Origin: Platanthera guangdongensis | Taxonomy: Eukaryota > Streptophyta > Magnoliopsida > Asparagales > Orchidaceae | DNA: 64,000 nt | Assembly: GCA_039583875.1 (NCBI GenBank) | Contig: CM077158.1 | Span: forward strand, 239,553,447-239,617,446 | Direction: 5' to 3' | Shown here: one piece after another, positions 34,316 to 40,294 of the stretch | Numbering within the stretch: position 1 is the stretch's first letter | Layout of the letters: every line of letters begins with the position of its first letter | The notes under the pieces: generated by a model | Database searches by the model: none | Told to the model about the DNA's origin: nothing | What the model saw: only the letters and a program-made list of their open reading frames with translations | Position numbers and translations under genes: made by a program

Positions 34316-36494
34316 TGAGAGTGATGAGTTGTAATTGTATTGACCTCTTCTTTTCCTCTCCCACCGGTGATAGTGAACAGTCTCTCCCCGTGGACATAGG
34401 CGCTTCTCGCCGAACCACAGAAATCGCATCATGTTTATTGTTTGTGTTATGTGATTTTTGATTTATCCGCATCATTTCGCACAACAGACTGCAACCAGCT
34501 GGCCGTGATGTTTACAACATGCCCAATTTCACGCACTTTTGAGTCCGTTTGACTCACTAAACGGACCATCAAAATAACAAATAAAGTGCAATCAAAATGA
34601 TCCAACCCAGCTAGTCCAGAACCAGCACACCCGACCCAGACTGAAACTGCTCGATCTGGACCTGCCCTGGCTGGTCCTCAAGCTAGGGCACTCCTACCCT
34701 AGTGTGAGGTCGCGGCAGGGGACCCTCGCCACCACCGCACCCTTTGTCGTCATTGGCTACAAAGCAATCTAGGGAGGTGCACCAAAGGTCGGGGTCAACC
34801 CCCCAAGCTCCCCTTCTTCCCACGAAAAGCTACAAAAATTCATAATAGAGTTTTAGATTTGAAACTTCGGGAAGACATATCTCCTCAGGCGCCCAATGAA
34901 ATTTCAATCAGAAAACGACATTCGATTGCTCTCGGAAAATGCTACAACATAAGTTGTTCAATCAAAAATTTTAGCGATGTTTTGATCGGGAGGCCATTGG
35001 ATTCATTCTAGAGAGCATATGGTTTGCTTAGAAAGACTTGAAGACAAAATGAATGTTACAAAGATAATTTTAAAAAACCATACATTTGCACTATTCAAAT
35101 TGACTTATTTATTCTTTCATAATTACTTTGCTATGTATGATTTACACCATACCCTATCTCTGATATGCAATACATTTTTATAAACCCGACGAGTAATATT
35201 TCACAAATAAAATTCAATACAACATGATTTGCTTAGAAAGTCACGGGGACAAAATGAATGCCACTAAAAATAAATTTAGGCTCCGTTTCGGAGGACTTAT
35301 TTTCACCGGTCAAGCTGTTTCGACCGCATGAACCTGATCTTAATTAAGGACCGGTTCATCCGGTCGCAACCGCTTGACCGGTGAATATAAGTCCTCCCAA
35401 ACGAAGCCTTAGAAAACTTCCAAAAAGACAAAATGTTCTATAAAAAATATACTATATCTCATAGTTTTTTCTCAAATAGTTGTTCTAAAACATGTATTTT
35501 GGGAATGCAGGGAGTTATTGTTACAGGAATATCCTTCTACCTTCAATCATGGTGCATTGAGAAGAAAGGTCCAGTATTTTTTGCCATGTCAACACCACTG
35601 TCTCTAATTTTCACCCTACTTTTCTCATCACTCTTCTTAGGAGAGGAGACTCCTTTGGGAAGGTACTTTTGTTTCCTTAAATCTAAACATCAATGAAAAC
35701 ATTTCAAATAAAATGTTTTGAAGAATAGCTACTACTTTAACATCTTTAGTACACAACAATAGCTTCTACTATTCGCATTGGTTACATTATGTTTTATCAT
35801 TAGTTGTAGGGTCATTTACTGGGACATGCTCTAGAAGTTTATAAAATGAAAGGTTCCACCCTTTATCTTTTTAAACTATGCAAACCTCCCTTCTAAAATG
35901 TAAACTTACATGATTTATTTTTTTCATTTCCAACAAGGGGCAATGTGTAATTGCACTAAATCTAATAGTTACTTTTATTATCACTTAACGAAATTACAAG
36001 TTATTCACATAAACGTATTCGTCTTTAATTTTTGGCTCTGTTTGGCATGGTGGTGGCGCTCATGAACACAGGGGGTTAAAGTGTCATTTGTTAACGCCCA
36101 CTTAAGGAACTTCATCTACTTTTATGTTCAAACGAATGATGTTTGTTAGGTGATCCTTAACGAATGACGTTTTAACCCGTGCGTTTACGACCATCACCAC
36201 CGTGCCAAACTGAGCCTTTATAGTAGCATAATACATATTTCATATGTATCATTACTATGTTTGAAGATTTTTTTTACAAAATATTTTATAGTACATGTTA
36301 TTAATTATCTAACAATGTATATATGTATGTGGTTTGCCATTTACAGTGTTCTAGGTGGAATACTGATGGTAGGAGGGCTTTATAGTGTCCTATGGGGCAA
36401 GAACAGAGAAGATATTGAATGCAAGTCTACAATGAAAAACACAAGCGAATGCATTGAGGACAAAGACGTAACATCGGGACACGATCGTGCCTAA
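6803..36494 (+). CDS. WAT1-related protein (MtN21/EamA transporter), C-terminal part, four exons
   Basis: This is a multi-pass membrane transporter of the plant drug/metabolite exporter superfamily. Family members move auxin, amino acids or other metabolites at the plasma membrane or tonoplast; the substrate here cannot be told. Exons join(6803-7052, 7352-7510, 35511-35662, 36347-36494) give about 235 residues of a protein usually near 380. Introns are in phases 2, 0, 0 and 2, and all junctions keep frame. Landmarks are the [11 protein letters not shown] linker, AFYTGP after helix 5, [11 protein letters not shown] at the second EamA domain, [22 protein letters not shown] and GLYSVLWGK near the end. 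A hydrophilic tail and TAA follow. The first visible exon starts in mid-protein, so the N-terminal exons lie upstream of the window, in the gap, or are lost. No mutation marks it as a pseudogene, but expression depends on splicing a 28-kb intron. Confidence 0.85.
7061..7262. mobile_element. MITE M1 in a WAT1 intron (202 bp)
   Basis: Inverted ends GATCGCGTTTGG / CCAAACGCAGCC continue inward for about 50 bp. It is flanked by TAA at 7058-7060 and 7263-7265. The 3-bp duplication and GGC..GTTTGG end suggest a PIF/Harbinger-like MITE. It has the same length and family as M6 (36893-37094). Confidence 0.8.
7352..7510 (+). CDS. WAT1 exon before the 28-kb intron
   Basis: The acceptor is ATACACAG/GGATGG and the donor TATTGT/GTAAGT. 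The 159-bp exon (53 codons, phase 0 to 0) encodes [10 protein letters not shown] through LGLLAIAYC, matching the conserved WAT1 exon that ends at LLA-VYS. The end of the exon and its donor were tandemly duplicated 108 bp downstream. Confidence 0.85.
7504..8005 (+). repeat. Tandem duplication of exon end and splice donor, second copy interrupted
   Basis: Copy 1 (about 7504-7611) starts TTATTGT/GTAAGTCTTTTAAG and ends in TTGAGCTTGA. Copy 2 begins at about 7612 with TTATTGT/GCAAGTCTTTTAAG and resumes after an insertion (7641-7919), to about 8005. The duplication includes the last 7 exon bases and the donor. In copy 2 GTAAGT has become GCAAGT. Confidence 0.8.
7641..7919. mobile_element. Small LTR-like insertion (279 bp)
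   Basis: It begins TGTTAGGAATG and ends CACCCAACA, with TGTTAT on both sides (7635-7640 and 7920-7925). It exactly interrupts the second copy of the 108-bp duplication, which confirms its limits. TG..CA ends and a short duplication suggest a solo LTR or TRIM-type element. No coding capacity. Confidence 0.6.
8343..8616 (+). repeat. 5' LTR of outer copia
   Basis: It runs from TGTTGTTTTGAGGGATATTT to CACATAACA and carries a TATA-like CCTTATAAATATAAATG and a short GA run. It matches 34188-34486 in order. The next two bases (AG) belong to the leader, after which the inner copia interrupts. Confidence 0.8.
8619..9949 (+). repeat. 5' LTR of inner copia (1331 bp)
   Basis: It runs from TGTTGAAATTTTTAAAG to AAATTTTTACA, rich in GCGGACT/GTCCGC, with TATA box CCTATAAATAGG at 9247-9258. 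It is related to LTRs A and B near the left end of the window. Confidence 0.9.
9247..9258 (+). promoter_or_regulatory. TATA box of inner copia 5' LTR
   Basis: CCTATAAATAGG lies about 630 bp into the LTR and is conserved in the 3' LTR at 14959-14970. The GCGGACT-rich part lies upstream of it, as expected for U3. Confidence 0.65.
9950..9962 (+). other. Primer-binding site of inner copia
   Basis: TGGTGTCAGAGGG directly follows the LTR and is complementary, with mismatches, to the 3' end of initiator tRNA-Met. Confidence 0.7.
10058..11176 (+). pseudogene. Inner copia Gag and protease, frameshifted
   Basis: Gag starts at ATG 10058 ([18 protein letters not shown]) and continues in other frames through SLDELF, the UBN2-like [16 protein letters not shown] and a zinc knuckle [14 protein letters not shown] at about 10807-10848 (CCHC intact). 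Protease has [13 protein letters not shown] near 10981-11020 with the D-S-G triad. Stops interrupt at about 10147, 10570 and 10695, and the frame shifts again before 11177. Confidence 0.8.
11177..12500 (+). pseudogene. Inner copia integrase, interrupted by a MITE
   Basis: From [11 protein letters not shown] the frame covers the GAG-pre-integrase and zinc region ([26 protein letters not shown]) and the integrase core with HDDMMGQ (first Asp), LRTDDGG (second Asp) and [11 protein letters not shown] (Glu). Stops fall at 11669 and 11779. The MITE at 11922-12141 separates the core from the C-terminal part ([22 protein letters not shown]). Confidence 0.8.
11922..12141. mobile_element. MITE M2 inside copia integrase (220 bp)
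   Basis: Ends GGCTCTATTTGTTT and AAACAAATGAAGCC are inverted. TTC flanks both sides (11919-11921 and 12142-12144). It is GC-rich with repeated CGTTT/AAACG motifs. The GGC...TTTGTTT end resembles the other MITEs here, but the interior is different. Confidence 0.75.
12507..13735 (+). pseudogene. Inner copia reverse transcriptase
   Basis: After a proline/serine-rich linker, RT shows [27 protein letters not shown], then in another frame [22 protein letters not shown] and [13 protein letters not shown]. The active site reads YVDG (13389-13400) instead of YVDD. The region [17 protein letters not shown] (from 13470) is intact. Frameshifts occur near 13115 and 13300. Confidence 0.8.
13806..14312 (+). 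pseudogene. Inner copia RNase H
   Basis: An open stretch of 168 codons has [46 protein letters not shown] and [18 protein letters not shown], the usual copia RNase H blocks with the catalytic Asp and Glu. It ends just before the polypurine tract. The domain is nearly intact, but cut off from RT by stops. Confidence 0.8.
15376..17755 (+). mobile_element. Lone gypsy-type LTR inside the copia 3' LTR (~2.4 kb)
   Basis: It starts TGTAACAGTCCAAC and has the same landmarks as the LTRs of the gag-only element. These are arrays of GACACGGGCGTGTC (15410-15990), the M-x-P-K-R-S-S-R codon block (16273-16296) followed by GTAAC, the GTGTGAAGCCCATC block (about 16458), TAAGGCC near 17597 and CGCTAGAATG near 17683. 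The last ~70 bp of the LTR seem missing, so the right edge is approximate and no TSD is visible. Confidence 0.7.
15410..15990. repeat. Array of GACACGG...CGTGTC inverted motifs
   Basis: About a dozen variants of GACACGGGCGTGTC followed by CAGGGCGTGTC, interspersed with CTCGACGA/TCGTCGAG stretches. The spacing is irregular. ORFs translating it (repeating [11 protein letters not shown]) are artefacts. Confidence 0.85.
17982..18145 (+). other. Leader and primer-binding site of outer copia
   Basis: After the second ACAAG duplication comes TGGTATCAAAGCCAG (17987-18001), complementary to the 3' end of initiator tRNA-Met. About 145 bp of untranslated leader follows before the minus-strand gypsy LTR starts at 18146. 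Confidence 0.7.
18146..20132 (-). repeat. 3' LTR of the minus-strand gypsy element (1987 bp)
   Basis: On the minus strand it starts TGTAATGCCCTAAATTTAAG at 20132 and ends GGGTGTTACA at 18146. It has a TATA-like ATATAAAAC near 20048, the codon block MPLKRTSR at 19531-19508 followed by GTAAC, the GTGAAGCCCATCCAGACA block near 19338-19321, and CTTAAGGCCAAATA near 18392. Confidence 0.85.
20133..20154 (-). other. Polypurine tract of the minus-strand gypsy
   Basis: The minus strand reads TTTTGGGGAGGAGAGAAT immediately before the LTR start at 20132, a typical Ty3/gypsy polypurine tract. Confidence 0.75.
20155..20311 (-). pseudogene. C-terminal end of gypsy polyprotein, detached by an inserted LTR
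   Basis: The minus strand reads [16 protein letters not shown]...[16 protein letters not shown], the chromodomain-like end typical of this Ty3/gypsy group. It is separated from the rest of integrase by the LTR inserted at 20312. Confidence 0.65.
20312..21868 (+). mobile_element. LTR plus PBS stub inserted in gypsy integrase
   Basis: The LTR (20312-21829) starts TGTTAGGTATTG and ends ATACCTTCA. It has a TATA box TTCTATATAAAGTC near 21118-21131 and a 12-fold TTCTCGAGAA array upstream of it. TTGGTATCAGAGGG (21831-21844) follows as an initiator-Met PBS. The element then stops within about 25 bp, where gypsy integrase resumes. No clean TSD can be assigned. Confidence 0.65.
20635..21005. repeat. 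Array of TTCTCGAGAA palindromes
   Basis: Twelve exact TTCTCGAGAA copies, one TTCTCGAGAC and a few degenerate ones (such as TTCTCAAGAA) lie within 370 bp, joined by AGTCTAAAT- or AGCAAAG-like spacers. The array is about 110 bp upstream of the TATA box. Confidence 0.95.
21869..24300 (-). pseudogene. Gypsy RT core, RNase H and integrase (minus strand)
   Basis: On the minus strand, RT shows [27 protein letters not shown] and an intact FIDD near 24055-24066. RNase H lies around 23790-23550. The integrase zinc region has [15 protein letters not shown] and [10 protein letters not shown], and the core has [19 protein letters not shown] and [10 protein letters not shown] (D, D, E present, 22723-22448). 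The C-terminal part [14 protein letters not shown]...[11 protein letters not shown] ends at about 21869. Stops and frameshifts separate these blocks. Confidence 0.8.
24300..25270 (-). pseudogene. Gypsy protease and start of RT (minus strand)
   Basis: The minus strand has a pre-protease stretch (HAQPRVYNL, about 25225-25200), NDVVTG, an intron-like insertion (25177-25104), then [17 protein letters not shown] with the D-T-G protease site. It continues [19 protein letters not shown] and, for [22 protein letters not shown] and [19 protein letters not shown]. Small indels break the frame at about 24390 and upstream of NDVVTG. Confidence 0.8.
25104..25177 (-). other. Intron-like 74-nt GT-AG insertion before the protease site
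   Basis: On the minus strand it starts CAG/GTACGA and ends TTGAAATAG/GT, is T-rich and contains CTTAAC as a possible branch point. It has an in-frame TAA and its length is not a multiple of 3. Without it, VVTG and LFDTG are separated by the usual 11 residues of gypsy proteases. Confidence 0.55.
25310..26773 (+). pseudogene. Outer copia pol, part 1: GAG-pre-integrase, integrase, start of RT
   Basis: Translation in shifting frames gives the GAG-pre-integrase region ([29 protein letters not shown]), then integrase with [11 protein letters not shown] and [10 protein letters not shown] around the catalytic Glu. The linker ([13 protein letters not shown]) and the start of RT follow, to GVANVR. Several stops and a frameshift near 25610 break it. 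It is cut at 26773, where the gag-only element entered the ANVRYKAKL stretch. Confidence 0.75.
26812..27345. repeat. GACACGG/CGTGTC and CTCGAG motif array in 5' LTR
   Basis: More than ten variants of GACACGGGCGTGTC, several paired with AGGGCGTGTC or ATGGCCGTGTC, are mixed with CTCGAGTG and CTCGAGAAG. The same array is in the 3' LTR (about 30590-31107). Confidence 0.85.
27635..27658 (+). other. Conserved LTR codon block MAPKRSSR followed by GTAAC
   Basis: ATG GCT CCA AAG CGA TCG TCA AGG runs directly into GTAACA. Equivalents are at 31401-31424 (MDPKRSSR), 16273-16296 (MTPKRSSR) and, on the minus strand, 19531-19508 (MPLKRTSR). It may be a short first exon with its splice donor. Confidence 0.55.
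28899..28911 (+). other. Primer-binding site of the gag-only element
   Basis: TGGTATCAGAGCC lies three bases after the LTR and is complementary to the 3' end of initiator tRNA-Met. Confidence 0.8.
29061..30075 (+). pseudogene. Gag of the gag-only element
   Basis: This is a Ty3/gypsy-type Gag (retrotrans_gag family) that would form the particle. One frame begins [14 protein letters not shown] at about 29066; after a frameshift near 29235 the main frame covers [54 protein letters not shown] and [15 protein letters not shown] at 29755-29757 interrupts it, then the same frame continues [14 protein letters not shown] to the zinc knuckle [14 protein letters not shown], whose last Cys is Tyr. The ending is short ([14 protein letters not shown]), with no protease behind it. 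It is degraded but still recognisable. Confidence 0.8.
30537..30551 (+). other. Polypurine tract of the gag-only element
   Basis: GAAGGAGAGGAGGGT directly precedes the 3' LTR start (TATAACACCCC), the usual position for plus-strand priming. Confidence 0.65.
30552..32657 (+). repeat. 3' LTR of the gag-only element
   Basis: It runs from TATAACACCCCAAATCCC (TG mutated to TA) to GGAGGCGTTACA. It is collinear with the 5' LTR over 2.1 kb with scattered substitutions and a few small indels. Confidence 0.9.
32663..34036 (+). pseudogene. Outer copia pol, part 2: RT and RNase H
   Basis: The frame resumes at [12 protein letters not shown] exactly after the inserted element and its CGTTA duplication. 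It shows [25 protein letters not shown] and RNase H with YTDSDYVGD and [15 protein letters not shown]. The RT active site reads YIGV (33057-33068) in place of YVDD, so both catalytic aspartates are lost. Several stops are present (for example TAG at about 32770 and 33480). Confidence 0.8.
34188..34486 (+). repeat. 3' LTR of outer copia, with (GA)n expansion
   Basis: It runs from TGTTGTTTTGAGGGCTATTT to CGCACAACA. A GA microsatellite at about 34275-34318 is much longer than in the 5' LTR and explains most of the length difference (299 against 274 bp). Confidence 0.8.
35279..35408. mobile_element. MITE M3 in the giant intron (130 bp)
   Basis: Ends GGCTCCGTTTCGGAGGACTT and AAGTCCTCCCAAACGAAGCC are inverted, with ACCGGTCAAGC further in. 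It is flanked by TTA (35276-35278 and 35409-35411). Same family as M5. Confidence 0.85.
35511..35662 (+). CDS. WAT1 exon after the 28-kb intron
   Basis: The acceptor is GGGAATGCAG/GGAGTT and the donor GGGAAG/GTACTT. The 152-bp exon begins in phase 0 with [12 protein letters not shown], which in the family follows directly after the preceding exon. It ends with two bases of a serine codon completed by the next exon. Confidence 0.85.
36034..36216. mobile_element. MITE M4 in the last WAT1 intron (183 bp)
   Basis: Ends GGCTCTGTTTGGCATGGTGG and CCACCGTGCCAAACTGAGCC are inverted. TTT lies on both sides (36031-36033 and 36217-36219). The interior repeats GTTAACG-like motifs. Confidence 0.8.
36347..36494 (+). 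CDS. WAT1 last exon
   Basis: The acceptor is TTTACAG/TGTTCT. The first base completes a serine codon, giving the LGSVLGG motif, then [13 protein letters not shown] and a polar tail of about 25 residues, ending in TAA at 36492-36494. A MITE starts 24 bp after the stop. Confidence 0.85.
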
Positions 36495-36517
36495 TTGAGC
36501 TTTGTTTGTATGACTTC

Positions 36518-36624
36518 GGCGCCGTTTGGGGGGACTTATTTTCACCGGTCAAGCGGTTACGACCGTATAAACCAGACCTTAATTAAGATCTGACCGGTGA
36601 AAATAAGTCCGCCCAAATGGAGCC
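36518..36624. mobile_element. MITE M5, probably in the WAT1 3' UTR (107 bp)
   Basis: Ends GGCGCCGTTTGGGGGGACTT and AAGTCCGCCCAAATGGAGCC are inverted, with ACCGGTCAAGC and TGACCGGTG inside. TTC flanks it (36515-36517 and 36625-36627). It starts 24 bp after the WAT1 stop codon, so it is probably transcribed in the 3' UTR. Same family as M3. Confidence 0.8.
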
Positions 36625-36892
36625 TTCGTGAATTGAGTTCTGAAATCTTACTGAATATTTCAAAAGATTATTTATAATACAATTACATATGATTGCAGAT
36701 CTTATATATGAATGCATGTGATAAATAAGTACTCAAGATATCAAATGAACGATAACTTTAAAAACTTAAAATTGCCATTTGGTAAAATCACAGGCTTCTT
36801 GTAAAATATTTGTAGTGACATTTTGTTTCCTTCAATTTGTTAACATATAGCATTACATATCTCCCCTAATGTGGTGTTTCCTTTCATTTTTA

Positions 36893-37094
36893 GGGGGTGT
36901 TTGGCACGGCTTATCGCAGCTTATTTGCTACGGGGAGGTTGCACAAAAGTTTCATTATCATAGAATGTATGTTTCGTATTACAAATGTTCCAAAAAAAAA
37001 CTAGTTTGAGACATAAAATTTTGATATGACAATGATATTTTTGTCCAACCTCACCGGAGCAAATAAGTCGCGATAAGTTACGTCAAACACAGCC
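36893..37094. mobile_element. MITE M6 downstream of WAT1 (202 bp)
   Basis: Left end GGGGGTGTTTGGCACGGC, right end TTACGTCAAACACAGCC. It is flanked by TTA (36890-36892 and 37095-37097) and is collinear with M1 over its whole length. Confidence 0.85.
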
Positions 37095-37097
37095 TTA

Positions 37098-37974
37098 GTA
37101 CACTATCAAGCACAAATATATGTGATATCAAGCCGCGAAAACAGGTCATCAAGAATATATATCATCATCCACAACATAAAGAAACTAGCAAGTGGTGCAA
37201 ATTTTCACTCCCTTGAAATTAAATTTGTACACAAAGATACTACATAGTTACTCTTGCCTTTAGGGTCTTCGTCATGACAGTCATAGTCTTGTGGCTAATC
37301 CTCTCAAAATAATGACAAATAAATTCTGATATCATATTTACAAACTTAGGATCAGTTTGACGCAACATTTTTGCTCTGATGAGTTTGGACAAAAACGTTG
37401 TTACAGCTAACTCAACTCTCCTGGTAGTCCGGACTAAACTAGACCACCTTACCCCATAGAACGGTCGAGCGCGCATACAGTCAAAAAATAAATAAGAAGT
37501 ACACAAGGTGAATTTTACTTGGGAAAAGCCTTCAATTGGGTAAAAAAATCACGTGACCGGTACGGTGTCATTCAAACTTCACTATTGGATGCAGTTTACA
37601 AGTTGTTGGTGGAATCGAGAGCGACATGACACTTCTTGTTACAGTTTTGAGGTGAGAGATTTCAAGTGCTCTCGGTGGGCGGCAGGCCGTCTCACACGAG
37701 GCTCAGTTTCTGTCACTTTTAGGTGGAGACGGGCGTTCTCGGGCGCCGCTTGGTTGATGAACTTTGTGGCCTGACAGGTAGAGAAGCGTTGGTGGGGACT
37801 TGAAGTGTGTCGCGCATGTAGGGAACTTCGCAGAGCGGCGAACAGAACGTCTTCTTCTCTGGAGCGTCATGGACGAGAGATGGAGGCTCGTAGGAGGATT
37901 TTGGCAGAGTTCTGACCTGAGGAAGAAGAAAGTTGTGAGGAAAAAAAGTTAGAAATGAGAGGGGTCATGAGATC
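37098..37974. other. Intergenic sequence, nothing recognised
   Basis: AT-rich to about 37530, then moderately GC-rich. The ORFs present (for example minus strand 37506-37240) show no domain. No terminal repeats or tRNA genes were noticed. Confidence 0.4.
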
Positions 37975-38555
37975 TTTTTATAGGCTTTAGGAGGTGGTTA
38001 TGGTATTTGTTATTTGAGAATGAGACGATTGAACTGTGGTTATGGTGATCGTGATGGGACGACCGAACGGTGGCGAGAGCCCATAAAGAATGGGCGGCAA
38101 ATCTTGTGCGGCGGACGGCCGCCGAAGGAGGACACGCGGTCGGCAGAACGGTTGACTGTGGTGGGAGAGACGCGGCCATGGGAGGCAGCAGCGGGGGGGG
38201 GGGGGGGGGGGTACGGGGGCGGACGCGTCGTGGCCGTCCTTGCGGGGGAGGCCCTCGCGGCCGTGGGAAGCGACTGCGAGGAAGGGCGAACGTGGCGCCG
38301 CCGCCCTTGCGGGCGAGGCCCCCGCAACTACGGGGAGGGACGACCGATGCGCGACCACCCTCGCAGGGGAGGCCCCCACGACCGCGGAAAACGACCGCGG
38401 GTAGGGGCGGATGCGGCTCTGCGCGGCCGCTCGGTGTCAGTGACGGTGGTGCCGATGGTCGGCCACGGTGGTTGCTTGGAAGGTGCACATAATAGGATCC
38501 GTGCGCGGGCCACGCGAGGGATCAGGTATATCGATCACGTATGCGGTAGTTAACC
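37975..38555 (-). repeat. GC-rich LTR-like block with tandem hairpin units and a G19 run
   Basis: A minus-strand TATA-like box (CCTATAAAAAG, 37977-37987) is preceded on the same strand by GC-rich imperfect repeats containing GGGCCTCCCCTGCGAGGG-type inverted motifs (about 38210-38410). A run of 19 G lies at 38193-38211. The layout, a GC-rich array upstream of a TATA box, resembles 541-1540. The Pro/Arg/Gly-rich ORFs on both strands are probably not genes. Confidence 0.4.
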
Positions 38556-39240
38556 CCATGATCCCATTAAATTAGTGGGGACCATGAGGGGTGGGCTATT
38601 CACACTCCACTTCTCTATAAATTTTTGGATGGTTTCATCATATGTCCCCAAAATTCTCTGTGGTTAGAACCAGAGCGTGAGAAGAGCGAGGATTTTTACG
38701 AGTCTTTTTTGTGGCGACCACGGTGCAATGAACAGGGAGGTGCTGGTGGGAGTGACAGGCGACGATATGCATGTTAAGCTACGTTGTAAAGTGTCCGAAC
38801 AAGAAAGGGGTGTGCAGAGACAGGAATGTGCGTGAAGGTTGAGGAGCGCGGAGGTGGAGACGCACCGAGGTGAAGGAGCGCAGAGGGGAAGGCGCTTGGG
38901 CTTGTGCGCTCACGCCTGCTCGTGCGCCTGTGCAGGCGCGCCTATGCGTGGTTCCATGCGGGCGTGCGTGTGCCAGCACAAAATCAGGCACGCGCGCTTG
39001 GGCGCGCGCGATGGTGCATGTGTATTTTGGCTCGCGCCCGCGAACGCCCCGTGGCACGTGTGCATCCGGGCGCGTGCTCCTGGGTGTGCACACCCATACG
39101 CTTCTGGATGCACGCGTCTGTGCGCTTCAGAGCGCATGATTTTGCGTGCTCCTGGATGCGCGGTGTAAACACGCGGGCCTGCGAGTACATGCATGCATGT
39201 TTTTGTGCATAGCCTTGCGCGCTTTACACCCTTGAGTGGC
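38556..39240 (+). repeat. LTR-like block with TATA box and GTGCGC-rich stretch
   Basis: CTCTATAAATTTTTGG at 38613-38628 is a plus-strand TATA box. Downstream, 38890-39230 is dominated by alternating GTGCGCG/CACGCG motifs. No LTR ends or TSD were found and the ORFs are low-complexity. Confidence 0.35.
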
Positions 39241-39399
39241 TTTCCGTACTTGTGACTGGATGGCAGCCGCTTGTGCGTGGCTGGCTCTTTAGAGGCGCGA
39301 TTGTCATGCTTTTGGGATGTTGTTAATTTTCGACATGAGTGACTATTTTTAATGTTCTTTTTTCGTGATTTTTTGTTTTGCCTTGCTTTTTAGGTCTCG

Positions 39400-40000
39400 C
39401 AGCGCAATGCGCAAGGTCGTCCGACGCGACTGCGTTCCACACTTACCGACGAGCACATTGCAGCTTGGAGAAAGTGATACAAAATATCTGCCGATCTTAA
39501 AGTAAGGATTCCCCATATTGAAGAAAGAGTTCAAAATCCGCCAAAAGGCTGGTTGACGGTGTGTGAGACGATACTGCGGTCTTGATTCTGATTTTCACCG
39601 TGCGAAGAGGTGGTTGTCATTTTTAAGTTTTGCGGCGTCCCAATGTCACAATTTACGCCTCTTAGGGTGACGCGTCATGAGACTAGTTACGTTCTTCAGA
39701 GAGCATGACTCGAGATTTTCCTTAAGAGTTGTTCAGAGATTGGTGCGAGATTCGCGTCGACGGCGATGACTTTGTTGAGATTTAGAGCAACAAGAGTTGA
39801 CTTGACTTTGAGAGTATGACGGATCGCCGCCATGAGAACACCTTGTTCAACTATATTTGAAATTCCTGGGATCCGCTGAAGCTTTGGAACTCTCTGCCAG
39901 ATCGTTGTCGTCGTCAGAAGGGGCGAGAACGAGACTTCTCTCCCGTGTTGGAATTTACAGAGCGTCGAGCTGACAAATCACTTATTTAGTATCTCTTTTT
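39400..40000 (+). pseudogene. Decayed plant transposon protein fragment (Transposase_28-like)
   Basis: The frame starting LRSTLTDEHIAAWRK reads on through IPHIEERVQNPPKGWLTVCE and VVVIFKFCGVPMSQFTPLRV, with stops and then a frameshift. This resembles the plant 'putative gypsy type transposon' domain, where a PPxGWxTVYE...VxQFxPxxV pattern is usual. It is too damaged to be functional. The family call is from memory of the pattern. Confidence 0.4.
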
Positions 40001-40294
40001 TTGTGGAGGAGAAGCACCCGCAGTTATGCGGACTTTAGGCTAATTCTAAGCGTGTTGCGGGCGTGTCATTGGTTCGTGATCGAAAGAGAAAACTTGTTTT
40101 GAATGACACCATTGATGCGGATGTGGAGCCTTGACCTTCATTGAGACGGAGAGATTGCCAATTGAGTGAGATAACATTTTATTGACCGTCCGATAGCAAA
40201 TCAGATGGACAGAATTTCACCCGCACAATTTCTTATGCGGCCAATAGCAAATGGGATGAACGTAATCGGGCCTGCTTCCCAAAAATCTTTGCGA

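Larger units (their letters stand above)
8343..34486 (+). mobile_element. Outer Ty1/copia element, host of all other insertions in the intron
   Basis: LTRs begin TGTTGTTTTGAGGG and end in CA. Flanks are GATTG (8338-8342) and GACTG (34487-34491), a TSD with one mismatch. Its own parts are the 5' LTR (8343-8616), leader with PBS (17987-18145), integrase to RT start (about 25310-26773), RT to RNase H (32663-34036) and 3' LTR (34188-34486). Gag and protease are missing between 18145 and about 25310. Many stops and frameshifts, plus a destroyed RT active site, show that it is old and dead. Confidence 0.8.
7511..35510 (+). other. Giant WAT1 intron, 28,000 bp
   Basis: It is bounded by the GTAAGT donor and the ATGCAG acceptor of exons whose proteins are contiguous in the family. 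About 26 kb of it is a nested retrotransposon block (8343-34486). Intron-proper sequence is about 7511-8337 and 34492-35510; the latter includes MITE M3 and otherwise nothing recognisable. Confidence 0.85.

Noticed and set aside
37949..38553. Overlapping 130-180-codon Pro/Arg/Gly-rich ORFs
   Set aside because: High GC and imperfect tandem repeats keep several frames open on both strands; no domain.
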